The notes beneath the pieces are model-generated. The model saw only the letters and a program-made list of their open reading frames with translations, did not search any database and was not told the origin of the DNA. A stretch of DNA of 27,746 nt from Nitronereus sp964503895 (GTDB lineage: Bacteria > Nitrospirota > Nitrospiria > Nitrospirales > UBA8639). Location of the stretch: positions 1-27,746 of the forward strand of contig CAZDCF010000017.1 of NCBI GenBank assembly GCA_964503895.1, in the 5' to 3' direction. Both the position numbers and the translations under genes were made by a program. Below are positions 15,848 through 23,914 of this stretch, one piece after another (the first letter of the stretch is position 1; every line of letters begins with the position of its first letter).

Positions 15848-17193
15848 GGAAGTTATTTGGCACGGATGGCGTGCGAGGAGTGGCAAATTTGGAACCGATG
15901 ACGAGTGAGACGGCCATGAAATTAGGTCGAGCTGTGGCGTATATGTTCAAACGCCGAGAAGGTCGTCATCAAATTATTATTGGTAAGGATACGCGTGTGT
16001 CTGGATATATGCTGGAATCAGCGTTGACCTCTGGGATTTGTTCCATGGGTGTGGATGTTTTGCTAATTGGACCGATGCCTACTCCAGCAGTCGCATTTCT
16101 CACTCGAAGTCTTCGGGCTGATGCTGGAGTCATGATCTCCGCTTCTCATAATCCTTACCAAGACAATGGGATTAAGTTTTTTTCTAGTGATGGGTTTAAG
16201 CTTCCTGATGGTGTTGAGCTTCGTATGGAAGAGCTTATTGTCTCAAACGAAATCGAGCATCTTCGTCCCACGGCTTCAGAAATCGGAAAGGCTTATCGTA
16301 TTGATGATGCCGAGGGACGTTATATTGAATTCGTGAAACGATCAGTGCCTCGTGAAATGGATTTTCAAGGCCTCAAAGTTGTACTCGACTGTGCCCATGG
16401 AGCTGGGTACTCGGTATTTCCCAAAGTTGTTCGGGAACTCGGGGCGGAGGTTGTAGTGCTCGGCGATGAACCAAATGGCACCAATATTAATGCGGGATTC
16501 GGTGCGATCTGTCCAGAACGGTTGCAAGAAACGGTACGGAGGTATAGCGCTGATATAGGGATTGCGTTGGACGGAGACGCGGATCGAGCGGTGTTTGTTC
16601 ATGAGCAAGGTGGGGTTGTTTCTGGTGATGAGGCATTGGCCGCATTTGCCTTTGATCTTAAGAATCGTGGTCGGCTGCAGAAACAGACTGTTGTGGGAAC
16701 CGTGATGAGTAATTTTGGCTTTGAGGCGGCATTAAAAAAGGCCGGAATTTCCCTGGTCCGTACCCCAGTTGGTGATCGATATATTTTGGAACGGATGGTG
16801 GCCGATGGCTATAGTCTTGGCGGCGAACAATCCGGGCATGTAATTTTTTTAGATTATCATACGACTGGGGATGGTATTATCTCGGGTCTGCAAATGTTGA
16901 AGTTGGCGAAGCGGGCTGCCCGTTCGTTGTCGGATATATCTCAGTGTGTTGAAGCGGTTCCTCAAGTGTTACTCGGTGTCGAAGTCAGTCATAAACCGGA
17001 TTTAGCAACCCTTCCAGAATTGCAACAAGCCATTCGATCGTGTGAAATGACTCTGAATGAAACTGGTCGAATACTTGTTCGATATTCAGGAACCGAATCC
17101 CTGGTTCGTGTGATGGTAGAGGGACAAAATGACTCTCAAATTCGTGAAGTGGCAGAGAAGCTAGTTGGCGTAGTGAAAGCCACGATTGGCTAA
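15844..17193 (+). CDS. glmM: Phosphoglucosamine mutase
   Basis: The product has 449 residues. It converts glucosamine-6-phosphate to glucosamine-1-phosphate for UDP-GlcNAc, needed for peptidoglycan and LPS. The phosphoserine is S101 in ISASHNPYQDNGIK. The metal loop DGDADR lies near residue 242, the sugar-binding GGEQSGH at about 330, and the phosphate-binding RYSGTESLVRV near the end. The opening RKLFGTDGVRG is canonical. The start codon overlaps the folP stop. It ends the plus-strand block; 237 bases separate it from the convergent DUF255-AKR gene, and I see no clear terminator in that gap. Confidence 0.98.
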   Translation: MRKLFGTDGVRGVANLEPMTSETAMKLGRAVAYMFKRREGRHQIIIGKDTRVSGYMLESALTSGICSMGVDVLLIGPMPTPAVAFLTRSLRADAGVMISASHNPYQDNGIKFFSSDGFKLPDGVELRMEELIVSNEIEHLRPTASEIGKAYRIDDAEGRYIEFVKRSVPREMDFQGLKVVLDCAHGAGYSVFPKVVRELGAEVVVLGDEPNGTNINAGFGAICPERLQETVRRYSADIGIALDGDADRAVFVHEQGGVVSGDEALAAFAFDLKNRGRLQKQTVVGTVMSNFGFEAALKKAGISLVRTPVGDRYILERMVADGYSLGGEQSGHVIFLDYHTTGDGIISGLQMLKLAKRAARSLSDISQCVEAVPQVLLGVEVSHKPDLATLPELQQAIRSCEMTLNETGRILVRYSGTESLVRVMVEGQNDSQIREVAEKLVGVVKATIG

Positions 17194-17430
17194 TCCTGTT
17201 TTTTCTCCCCTGCTTACCAGTCGTTTTCCTAACACATGTTGCATCCTTGCATGGATATTTATCAAATCAATGAAGGTGGATCTATTGTCGTGAAAGAAAA
17301 TGTTAACTTCTCAGAGATCCTTATTCAAACGAATTGAGATTAAACTCTTGCAGGAGTATTCGATAAAGTACATAAGTTGAAAAAAGATAGAAAACTTGGC
17401 TCTGTTGTGGAACTGGTCAACAAGTTTGGA

Positions 17431-20400
17431 TTAGGGATCAATAATGGCTTCAAAAATATTTCGAGTATGATCTAGAGGTTTCCAATTCAATATAGCCAAA
17501 GCGTTGTCCACATAGCGTGGAGTTCGCATCCCGTTGAGTACACAAGTGATCCCAGGAGTGCTGGCCAGAATCCAGAGGGCTTTTCTGGAAATCGGTTCGG
17601 ATTGTTTGTTTTTCGGCAGGAGAGGGTCAAGCGTGTCAGTGATGGCTTTAATTTTTGCACGATTTTTTTGGGCAGCTTCTTTACGCAAAATGAGGAAGAG
17701 GGTGACTAGTTTGGGAATGTACCGGTTTTGCCAATTTTTCCATGCTGTGGATTGCTCTGTTCCGAGTTGCTTGGTTACTACCTGAATAGCCTGGTTTACG
17801 TGTGGAGCAAGCATTTCCGATTCAATTTGTTCCCAATGTTCCAGACTGTGGAGTTGGGAGCGCAGGCTACTGAGTTCCTGAGTTAAGGAAAAGAAGTCCT
17901 TGGGTTCAAGACCTTTTCCCGAATAAGGTAGGTTCGGGGCAAAATCTTTTCGAAATTCATCCTCTAATATCACAAGTTCGCCTTGTTGGATCTCAAATGT
18001 GGACTTAACTGGTTCCGTGTGGGGATCTGCCAACCGGAGCATGCCACGGTTTTTTGCGGGTATGGCATTGAGTGGCCGGTTAGCCAGAACAGCAATGTTT
18101 TCCTGTTGTGATAATTCAAGGACCGTTTGAGCATTGCGGCTTCCGGTGTTGGGAGTGAGTAGGGCTCCGGCTTCAAACAAGTTCATGGGAAGTTGTAGCA
18201 CTCGAAATCCATGTATTGGTTTTCCAAGGGATTGCCCTGCAGCTTGTGCACACTCTAACATTCGAGACAAAGAGGTGGCTTCGTGGTCTTGAGGTGCAGA
18301 GGTCGACGTATTAGATGACACGCCATAGAAAGCGAGACGTCCCTGATTGACTTGTTCCTCAAAATAGACAAAGGCCTTTTCCAGGCGACAATAAAATTCA
18401 TTTCTCAATTCTTGTAATGCATGCTCATCAATCGAAAGTTTTCTATTTTTGGCGTCCGAAAGAAAATATTCAGGGTTATGAAGTAAGCACACATCGAGTG
18501 TTTCTAATCCAAGTCGGTCGAGGGAAAGAGTGAGTTGGTTTTCGAGAAACTCGGGATGAAGGCAATGCCATAATCCTTCGCCATATTTGACCATGTCTGG
18601 ATATTTACCACCTGCTTGCTCCTTAGCTTGGGCCCGAGTGAGGTTTTGACCTTGCACATACCCAATTTTTGAAACGACGATGATTTCTTCTCGTGAAATT
18701 TCCTGTTTGCTGATTAACTCCTTTAATACACTGCCGACTAATTGTTCGCTGGCCCCATCGGTGTAGTTGGTTGATGTATCAATGAGATTGCATCCCTCTC
18801 GAATGGCTTTGAGAAGAGCTTCCCGATGTTCTTCTTGACCTTCAGCAATGCGGTATCCTCCGAAACCAAGGCGAGAAGTTGTCAATCCCGTTGAACCAAG
18901 CGCGTCATATCCTTTCTCTGCTGGGAGGGAAGACGAAGAGTTTGCCAAGATACGCGATACATAGATCCCTGTTCCTTCCGGCGTAGCTCGACCTTCCAAA
19001 CCTGAAGTTTTGAGCGTGGCTAAGGGTGCAGCAGAGGGATTGCTAGTTGTATTTGTTGAATTCGATAGGACGTATTTGATTTGGGCTGGATCAGTGATAG
19101 GGGTTTTGCAGGAGAAATTACGACAGATAAAAAGGGCTGCCTGCCCATTGATTAATGTTTTACCTTTTAAGAGAGGATGAGTAGTTTCCGATTTTTTTGG
19201 ATCGAAATGTGCCACAATCCGATTTGGAATAAAATGAGAGCGGAGTTCTTTAACAAGAGCTTCATAGTGTGATTCACCAGGTGTGCCGACTAAAGCTAGT
19301 TCCACTGGTCCTCTTAGGAGAAAGTCTGAGGCAATGAGTGATTTGGCAAAGCCACGGGGAATTTGCGAAATTTGTCGCCCATAAGCACGAATGGCTTGTG
19401 TGGCGGTGTCCCTGAAATCTTCACGATTGGAATGAAATGAAAGCCGTGCCAAGGCCATGGCTGCGACGGCATTTCCGCTTGGGGTGGCTCCGTCTGGGCC
19501 TTCGCGGCCGCGGAGGATTAAGGTTTCGTGGTCTTTAGCCGTGGTAAAAAATCCACCATGTTCTTGATCTACAAAGTCTTCAATTAGCCGTTCGCCTAAT
19601 CGAAGGGCTTGGTAGATATATTCTTCCTTGCCCCCGGCTTCGTAGATATCCATCAACGCTTCGATAAGAAATGCGTAATCTTCAAGGTAAGCGTCCAGAT
19701 GAGCTTTGCCTTCGCGATACGTTCGAAGAAGTCTGCCATCTGGTTTGGAGAGTGTAGTGAGGAGAAAGTCAGCGGCTTTGGTCGCTGCATTCAGGTATTG
19801 GCTTTTCCCTAATATGCGAGCTGCCTCAGCCATGGCGCTGATCATCATGCCGTTCCAGGCGGTGAGGATTTTATCGTCGAGGCCGGGTGGAACTCGGTTC
19901 AGCCGAGTTTGATAAACCAGCGTTCGTAGCCGATCAATAGTGTTTTGAAGTTCCTCAGACGTGCACCCAAGTTCTTGCGCGACATCATTAATGGAATGCG
20001 GCGTATTGGGGATACTATGGTGTTCCCAATTTCCGTCTGAGCTAATGTCATAATATTTACAAAATCGTTTAGCGTCTTCTTTAGATTCGACGATGGCCTC
20101 GATTTGCTCTGGATCCCAAACAAAGAACTTACCTTCGACTCCTTCTGAGTCGGCGTCGGTTGCAGAGAAAAACCCACCTTCTGGAGAGGTCATCTCACGG
20201 ATGATATAATCGAGGGTCTCGGTTGCGATACGCTGGTAGTTGGTGTCCCGAGTGACTTGATAAGTTTCGATGTATGTTTTGGCCAAGAGCGCATTGTCAT
20301 ACAACATTTTTTCGAAATGTGGGACCAGCCAACGTTCATCCGTAGAATACCGAGCAAATCCTCCACCAATGTGGTCATACATGCCACCGGCACCCATGGC

Positions 20401-21129
20401 ATCAAGAGTTTTGCGAACCATCTGTAATGATTGGTCATGTTTGTTGTGGTGAAAATATCGAAGCAAAAAAGAAAGCCCCGTGGCCGGAGGAAATTTTGGA
20501 GCTTGGCCAAAACCACCGAAAATAGGATCAAAGTTCTTAGCAAATTGTTCAACTCCCGCATCCAGTTCCGATTGTCCCACCGTAGTGGGTGAGGGCACCT
20601 CAATAGACTCTTGTAATTTGATTGTAAACCGGGCAGCGGTTTTGACGATTTCTCCTCGGTCTTTGTGCCAGCCCTCGGCGATTTTCTTAAGGACTGTCCC
20701 GAATCCTGGACGTCCCCATTTATCTGTTGGTGGAAAATAGGTGCCCGCGAAAATGGGTTGTTGATCTGGAGTTAAAAATACTGTCATCGGCCAACCACCG
20801 TTTCCTTGGTTCATGGCTAAAGTAGCTTGCATGTAGATTTCGTCAAGATCTGGCCGTTCTTCTCGGTCAACTTTTACGGAAACATAATCTTTGTTCATAA
20901 GCGAGGCGATTTCATCATTTTCAAACGATTCTCGCTCCATGACATGGCACCAGTGACAGGCCGAATAGCCAATAGAAAGCAAAATGGGTTTGTCCTCGGT
21001 TTTTGCGCGCGAGAGCGCTTCTTCTCCCCAGGGATACCAGTCCACAGGATTGTACGCATGCTGAAGTAAATACGGGCTGGTTTCGTGAATAAGGCGGTTA
21101 GCTGGTTGCTTTGGATTAGAGTCAGACAT
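17431..21129 (-). CDS. DUF255/YyaL thioredoxin-glycosidase-like protein fused to an aldo/keto reductase
   Basis: The product has 1232 residues from ATG 21129; a longer frame from TTG 21216 is unlikely because the family N-terminus NRLIHETSPYLLQHAYNPVDW begins right after this ATG. Residues about 1-140 are a thioredoxin-like domain with CHWC (C58, C61) and GGWPMTVFLTPD. Residues about 190-690 are the alpha/alpha-barrel of the YyaL/SPATA20 family, with DGNWEH, LTAWNGMMISAMAEA and the DGATPSGNAVAAMAL block; its reaction is unknown. A Ser/Thr-rich linker (about 690-735) follows. From about 740 the protein is an aldo/keto reductase: LGSTGLTTSRLGFGGYR, then the catalytic set D784, Y789 (LIDTSTNY), K821 (VVSKIGY) and H884 (LLHNPEYF). 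There is no signal peptide, so it is cytoplasmic. Each half alone is a normal full-length protein; no internal start is evident. The role is unknown, perhaps redox handling of a sugar-like or carbonyl substrate (inference). Confidence 0.9.
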   Translation of the reverse strand: MSDSNPKQPANRLIHETSPYLLQHAYNPVDWYPWGEEALSRAKTEDKPILLSIGYSACHWCHVMERESFENDEIASLMNKDYVSVKVDREERPDLDEIYMQATLAMNQGNGGWPMTVFLTPDQQPIFAGTYFPPTDKWGRPGFGTVLKKIAEGWHKDRGEIVKTAARFTIKLQESIEVPSPTTVGQSELDAGVEQFAKNFDPIFGGFGQAPKFPPATGLSFLLRYFHHNKHDQSLQMVRKTLDAMGAGGMYDHIGGGFARYSTDERWLVPHFEKMLYDNALLAKTYIETYQVTRDTNYQRIATETLDYIIREMTSPEGGFFSATDADSEGVEGKFFVWDPEQIEAIVESKEDAKRFCKYYDISSDGNWEHHSIPNTPHSINDVAQELGCTSEELQNTIDRLRTLVYQTRLNRVPPGLDDKILTAWNGMMISAMAEAARILGKSQYLNAATKAADFLLTTLSKPDGRLLRTYREGKAHLDAYLEDYAFLIEALMDIYEAGGKEEYIYQALRLGERLIEDFVDQEHGGFFTTAKDHETLILRGREGPDGATPSGNAVAAMALARLSFHSNREDFRDTATQAIRAYGRQISQIPRGFAKSLIASDFLLRGPVELALVGTPGESHYEALVKELRSHFIPNRIVAHFDPKKSETTHPLLKGKTLINGQAALFICRNFSCKTPITDPAQIKYVLSNSTNTTSNPSAAPLATLKTSGLEGRATPEGTGIYVSRILANSSSSLPAEKGYDALGSTGLTTSRLGFGGYRIAEGQEEHREALLKAIREGCNLIDTSTNYTDGASEQLVGSVLKELISKQEISREEIIVVSKIGYVQGQNLTRAQAKEQAGGKYPDMVKYGEGLWHCLHPEFLENQLTLSLDRLGLETLDVCLLHNPEYFLSDAKNRKLSIDEHALQELRNEFYCRLEKAFVYFEEQVNQGRLAFYGVSSNTSTSAPQDHEATSLSRMLECAQAAGQSLGKPIHGFRVLQLPMNLFEAGALLTPNTGSRNAQTVLELSQQENIAVLANRPLNAIPAKNRGMLRLADPHTEPVKSTFEIQQGELVILEDEFRKDFAPNLPYSGKGLEPKDFFSLTQELSSLRSQLHSLEHWEQIESEMLAPHVNQAIQVVTKQLGTEQSTAWKNWQNRYIPKLVTLFLILRKEAAQKNRAKIKAITDTLDPLLPKNKQSEPISRKALWILASTPGITCVLNGMRTPRYVDNALAILNWKPLDHTRNIFEAIIDP

Positions 21130-21171
21130 GAGTTGACCGTAGCACTCGATTTGAATAAGGGTCAACTCATG
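21127..21171 (-). promoter_or_regulatory. Perfect 12-bp inverted repeat enclosing the start codon of the DUF255-AKR gene
   Basis: CATGAGTTGACC (21127-21138) is the exact reverse complement of 21160-21171, with a 21-base loop. Read as the minus-strand message, the 3' arm ends in the ATG start codon and the 5' arm contains ATG AGT TGA, a two-codon frame. No Shine-Dalgarno sequence is visible before the start. It could sequester the start codon or be an operator. Confidence 0.6.
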
Positions 21172-21315
21172 AACGAAAGGATAAGGTGCTCTTGAATAGT
21201 AAATTGGAAGTCTCAAGTTTTGAAGTTGAAAATTGGGATCAGCGAACTTGAGAATCCAATTCAGTGAAGTTGATAAAGAGAATCAAGATTAAGAATAAAT
21301 ACCTAAAGATTTCTA

Positions 21316-21345
21316 TTGACATATTCCGTAAATAAGAGTTATTAT
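21316..21345 (+). promoter_or_regulatory. Sigma70 promoter of bacterioferritin
   Basis: TTGACA (21316-21321), an 18-base spacer and TATTAT (21340-21345). The start near 21352 would give a leader of about 97 bases that contains a short CTCCC/GGGAG hairpin (21409-21427) just before the ribosome site. I do not see a clear Fur box. Confidence 0.65.
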
Positions 21346-21448
21346 AAAGGTGTATTGTAAAGATGTCTGTTCAAGTTAGTGCTAGAAAATTTTTTGTAAT
21401 TTATATCCCTCCCGCACTTACAGGGAGCGGACAAGATGGAGGTTACAT

Positions 21449-21928
21449 ATGAAAGCCAAAGAAGGAATTGTCGACATCCTCAACAAAATTTTGACGGAAG
21501 AATTGACCGTTATTAATCAGTATTTCCTCCATGCAAAAATGTGCAAGAATTGGGGATATGAGCGCCTCCACCATCATGTATTGGATCGGAGTTATGGCGA
21601 AATGAAGGACGCTCAGGTAGTCGTGGATCATATTTTGTTTCTCGAGGGATTACCTAATATGCAAAGATTGGGAACGGTAAAGATCGGGGAAACTGTTCCT
21701 GAACAGTTAAAGGCTGACCTTGATAAAGAAAAAGGCATGGTCAAATTGATGAGCGAGGGAGTGAAACATTGCACGAAAGTTGGAGATTTTGCGACACGGC
21801 ATATGCTAGAAGATATGATCCAGGATGAGGAAGAACATATCGATTGGATCGAAACGCAATTAGAGACGATTAAACAGACTGGTTTGCAAAATTATTTGAG
21901 TGAACAAATTAAAAAAGAAGAAAGCTAG
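21449..21928 (+). CDS. bfr: Bacterioferritin
   Basis: The product has 159 residues, the standard length. It forms a 24-subunit shell that oxidises Fe(II) and stores iron, with heme between subunit pairs. By E. coli numbering the ferroxidase ligands E18, E51, E94, E127 and H130 are present, as is the heme ligand M52 in GEMKDA. Position 54, a histidine ligand in E. coli, is aspartate here. HILFLEGLPN and the end GLQNYLSEQI are family signatures. The start ATG has GGAGG 8-12 bases upstream. It lies between the divergent DUF255-AKR gene and a thioredoxin-family gene; iron and redox functions cluster here. Confidence 0.95.
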   Translation: MKAKEGIVDILNKILTEELTVINQYFLHAKMCKNWGYERLHHHVLDRSYGEMKDAQVVVDHILFLEGLPNMQRLGTVKIGETVPEQLKADLDKEKGMVKLMSEGVKHCTKVGDFATRHMLEDMIQDEEEHIDWIETQLETIKQTGLQNYLSEQIKKEES

Positions 21929-22103
21929 ATTTTCAAAAGTTTGTTCCATTAGGTCTTGATGCTTGGTTGTGATGTTCATTGCTACTGTTCAAGTGTCAAG
22001 GTCTTTAAAGAAGACGTATACCAGTAGATATTTCCCGCCTGTCGAGTTCTCTGAATTTTCTTGGGATATCCTTTTTCCCTCATAAAATCAAAGGAAGAAA
22101 GAG

Positions 22104-22676
22104 ATGGCATTAACCCACTCAACAATGTTGCCCTTGGGAACACCTCTTCCCTCTTTTGAATTGCCAGATGTGACTTCAGGTACCATGTTTACATCGTCCC
22201 AGTTTTCTGAGAAGCAAGGAATTCTGGTGATGTTTATCTGTCGGCATTGTCCCTATGTGGTACATGTGCAGGAGGAATTAAGCCGATTGGGCCGCGATTA
22301 TTATGACAAAGGCTTGGGCATGGTGGCCATTAGCAGCAATGATGTGGATCATTATCCGGATGATCGTCCGCAGCGTCTGAAAGCCATGGCCCAAGAATTG
22401 GGGTTCAGGTTTCCCTATTGTTACGACGAAAGCCAAGAGGTCGCTAAAGTCTTCACCGCGGCGTGCACTCCTGATTTTTTTCTGTTTGATGCGAATCAAC
22501 GGCTTGTCTATCGTGGTCAATTAGATAGCAGTCGTCCGGGGAATAACCAGGCTGTAACGGGAACCGACTTGCGCACAGCCATTGATGCTGTTTTGGCTAA
22601 GCAACCTGTCAATAAGGATCAATGTCCAAGTGCGGGATGCAACATTAAATGGAAGCCAGGAGGTAGCCAGAGTTAA
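22104..22676 (+). CDS. Thioredoxin-family (redoxin/AhpC-TSA-like) protein
   Basis: The product has 190 residues with a thioredoxin fold of the peroxiredoxin-like 'thioredoxin family protein' type. LPSFELPDVTSG (15-26) is the redoxin opening and MFICRHCPYV carries C46 and C49 as a CRHC active site. AISSNDVDHYPDD, then FTAACTPDFFLFD with the cis-proline region, and a C-terminal CPSAGCNIKWKPG add two more cysteines near the end, a feature of this subfamily. There is no signal peptide, so it is cytoplasmic. The physiological partner is unknown; a role in thiol-disulfide exchange or peroxide defence is inferred from the family. The start ATG has AAAGGAAG upstream. A strong hairpin terminator follows. 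Confidence 0.9.
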   Translation: MALTHSTMLPLGTPLPSFELPDVTSGTMFTSSQFSEKQGILVMFICRHCPYVVHVQEELSRLGRDYYDKGLGMVAISSNDVDHYPDDRPQRLKAMAQELGFRFPYCYDESQEVAKVFTAACTPDFFLFDANQRLVYRGQLDSSRPGNNQAVTGTDLRTAIDAVLAKQPVNKDQCPSAGCNIKWKPGGSQS

Positions 22677-22700
22677 TAGTAAAGAGTTTTCTTTTTTTTT

Positions 22701-22751
22701 AAAAAAAGTCTGGGAGTCCCACAAACTTATACGCAGACTTTTTGAGTTTTT
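22701..22751. terminator. Bidirectional-type hairpin terminator
   Basis: AAAAAGTCTG (22703-22712) pairs perfectly with CAGACTTTTT (22734-22743) around a 21-base loop. A second T run follows at 22747-22751 on the plus strand, and the A/T tract at 22692-22707 offers a U run on the minus strand. It ends the thioredoxin-family gene and could stop transcripts arriving from the minus-strand operon. Confidence 0.75.
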
Positions 22752-23113
22752 CTGACAAAATGTCTAGTCCTGTAGTTCATATCCTCGCGCATAGGTGCCC
22801 ATGAACTATTTTTGATTTTGCCGCACATGGCTTTCGACATTTTGATCAAACCCTTGTCTTCACAGGAATTCTCTCCCCCACAGTCGTAGTATTGCCGACG
22901 AGCAATAGTTTCTATCTTAACAAGCATATTGTCTGATGATTATTGATGATGGAGCAAATATGTTACATTACTTGGAAAAATATTTCTTCGAAAAAACTGA
23001 TAAAATCAGGAAAGAAAACGTTTTTAGCGTCTCAGATTCGATCCCTGAGGTTTTAATTTTCATTTACGCAATAGCTTCCCTCATGATGAGTGACGTATTC
23101 AGACGAATGGTGA
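22752..23113. other. Intergenic stretch between convergent genes
   Basis: Apart from the terminator before it, I see no supported feature. Two 66-codon open frames (minus 22727-22927, with five cysteines; plus 22936-23136) have no ribosome site and overlap the terminator or the DUF3047 gene, so I do not call them. Confidence 0.5.
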
Positions 23114-23881
23114 TTATGGTGAAAATGCTCTTTTGAATACAATATCGCCAAAATATGCGGTGGCAGATTCTTTGGTGTTGTCTGTGTCCGTCATGATAGC
23201 CACTCCTGAAATGTTCCTCGGTTCTTCACCAAAGGCTTTCTTGTAGTCTTCATATACATTACGTTCTTCTGTAACCCATTCTCCTACCCGCTGGTTACCG
23301 CTCTGCGTAACAATCATTTGAACCCAATCCGTGTAGGGGTTGGGCACAATCGTGCCAATTGGAGTTTTGCTTTCCCAAATATAGTTAATGGCTTCCGTTG
23401 GTGGGTACTCACCGTAAACTAGTTTGATCAGTTCGAATTTCGCTTTCTCAAAAAAGCCGACTTTGCTGCTGTCATATGCAAAGGTAATGTAAATTCTGGC
23501 TGGATAATCATCCCCTTCTTTTTTCGACACATCTCCGGTTTGAATGATGTTGTCGACTTTCCAGCGCCACTGAACAATGGGGAACTCTTTGGGATTAACG
23601 GTAATTTTTTTTATGTACCCAGAAGATGACTGGTTGCTTGTGGCTTTCGCCACGACGGTTTCGCCATTTTTCACTAATTCATATTTCGTGTGTCTCGGGA
23701 TTTTTTCGAAGTTGAGAGGTTTCCAGCCTTTGGGGAAGGACCCTCCGGGTTCAGCTGATGAAAATTTTCCGACTTCTAATTCTGAGCCTTCTATAGCATG
23801 CGTCATACCAAGAAAAAATATAAGACTAAAAAGGCCTCCTATGATTATCGAAAAATGAGGTTGGCGAGATGTATGTAACAT
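23114..23881 (-). CDS. Exported DUF3047 protein
   Basis: The product has 255 residues from ATG 23881, preceded by GGAGA at a good distance; the TTG five codons upstream is not needed. Residues about 9-30 are a signal peptide (hydrophobic IIIGGLFSLIFFLGM, cleavage after THA). The mature part matches DUF3047: a WRWKV strand, DDYPARIYITFAYD, an Asn-Tyr-x-Trp segment (INYIWES) and a late GVAIMTDTDNT strand. The fold looks like a beta sandwich, and the Asp/Asn-rich strands suggest carbohydrate or metal binding, which is inference. The biochemical role is unknown. It starts 33 bases after the mercuric-reductase-like gene on the same strand and is very likely cotranscribed with it. Confidence 0.85.
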   Translation of the reverse strand: MLHTSRQPHFSIIIGGLFSLIFFLGMTHAIEGSELEVGKFSSAEPGGSFPKGWKPLNFEKIPRHTKYELVKNGETVVAKATSNQSSSGYIKKITVNPKEFPIVQWRWKVDNIIQTGDVSKKEGDDYPARIYITFAYDSSKVGFFEKAKFELIKLVYGEYPPTEAINYIWESKTPIGTIVPNPYTDWVQMIVTQSGNQRVGEWVTEERNVYEDYKKAFGEEPRNISGVAIMTDTDNTKESATAYFGDIVFKRAFSP

Positions 23882-23914
23882 AACGATTCTCTCCAAAAGC
23901 TTATTTTATCTATC

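Noticed and set aside
19609..21069. Plus-strand frames opposite the DUF255-AKR gene
   Set aside because: Opposite frames of a well-supported coding region; low-complexity and no start signals.
22727..22927. 66-residue minus-strand frame with five cysteines
   Set aside because: No ribosome site, and its stop lies in the loop of the terminator at 22703-22743. It could be a small protein, but nothing supports it beyond the open frame.
22936..23136. 66-residue plus-strand frame with a hydrophobic C-terminus
   Set aside because: No ribosome site and overlaps the 3' end of the DUF3047 gene.
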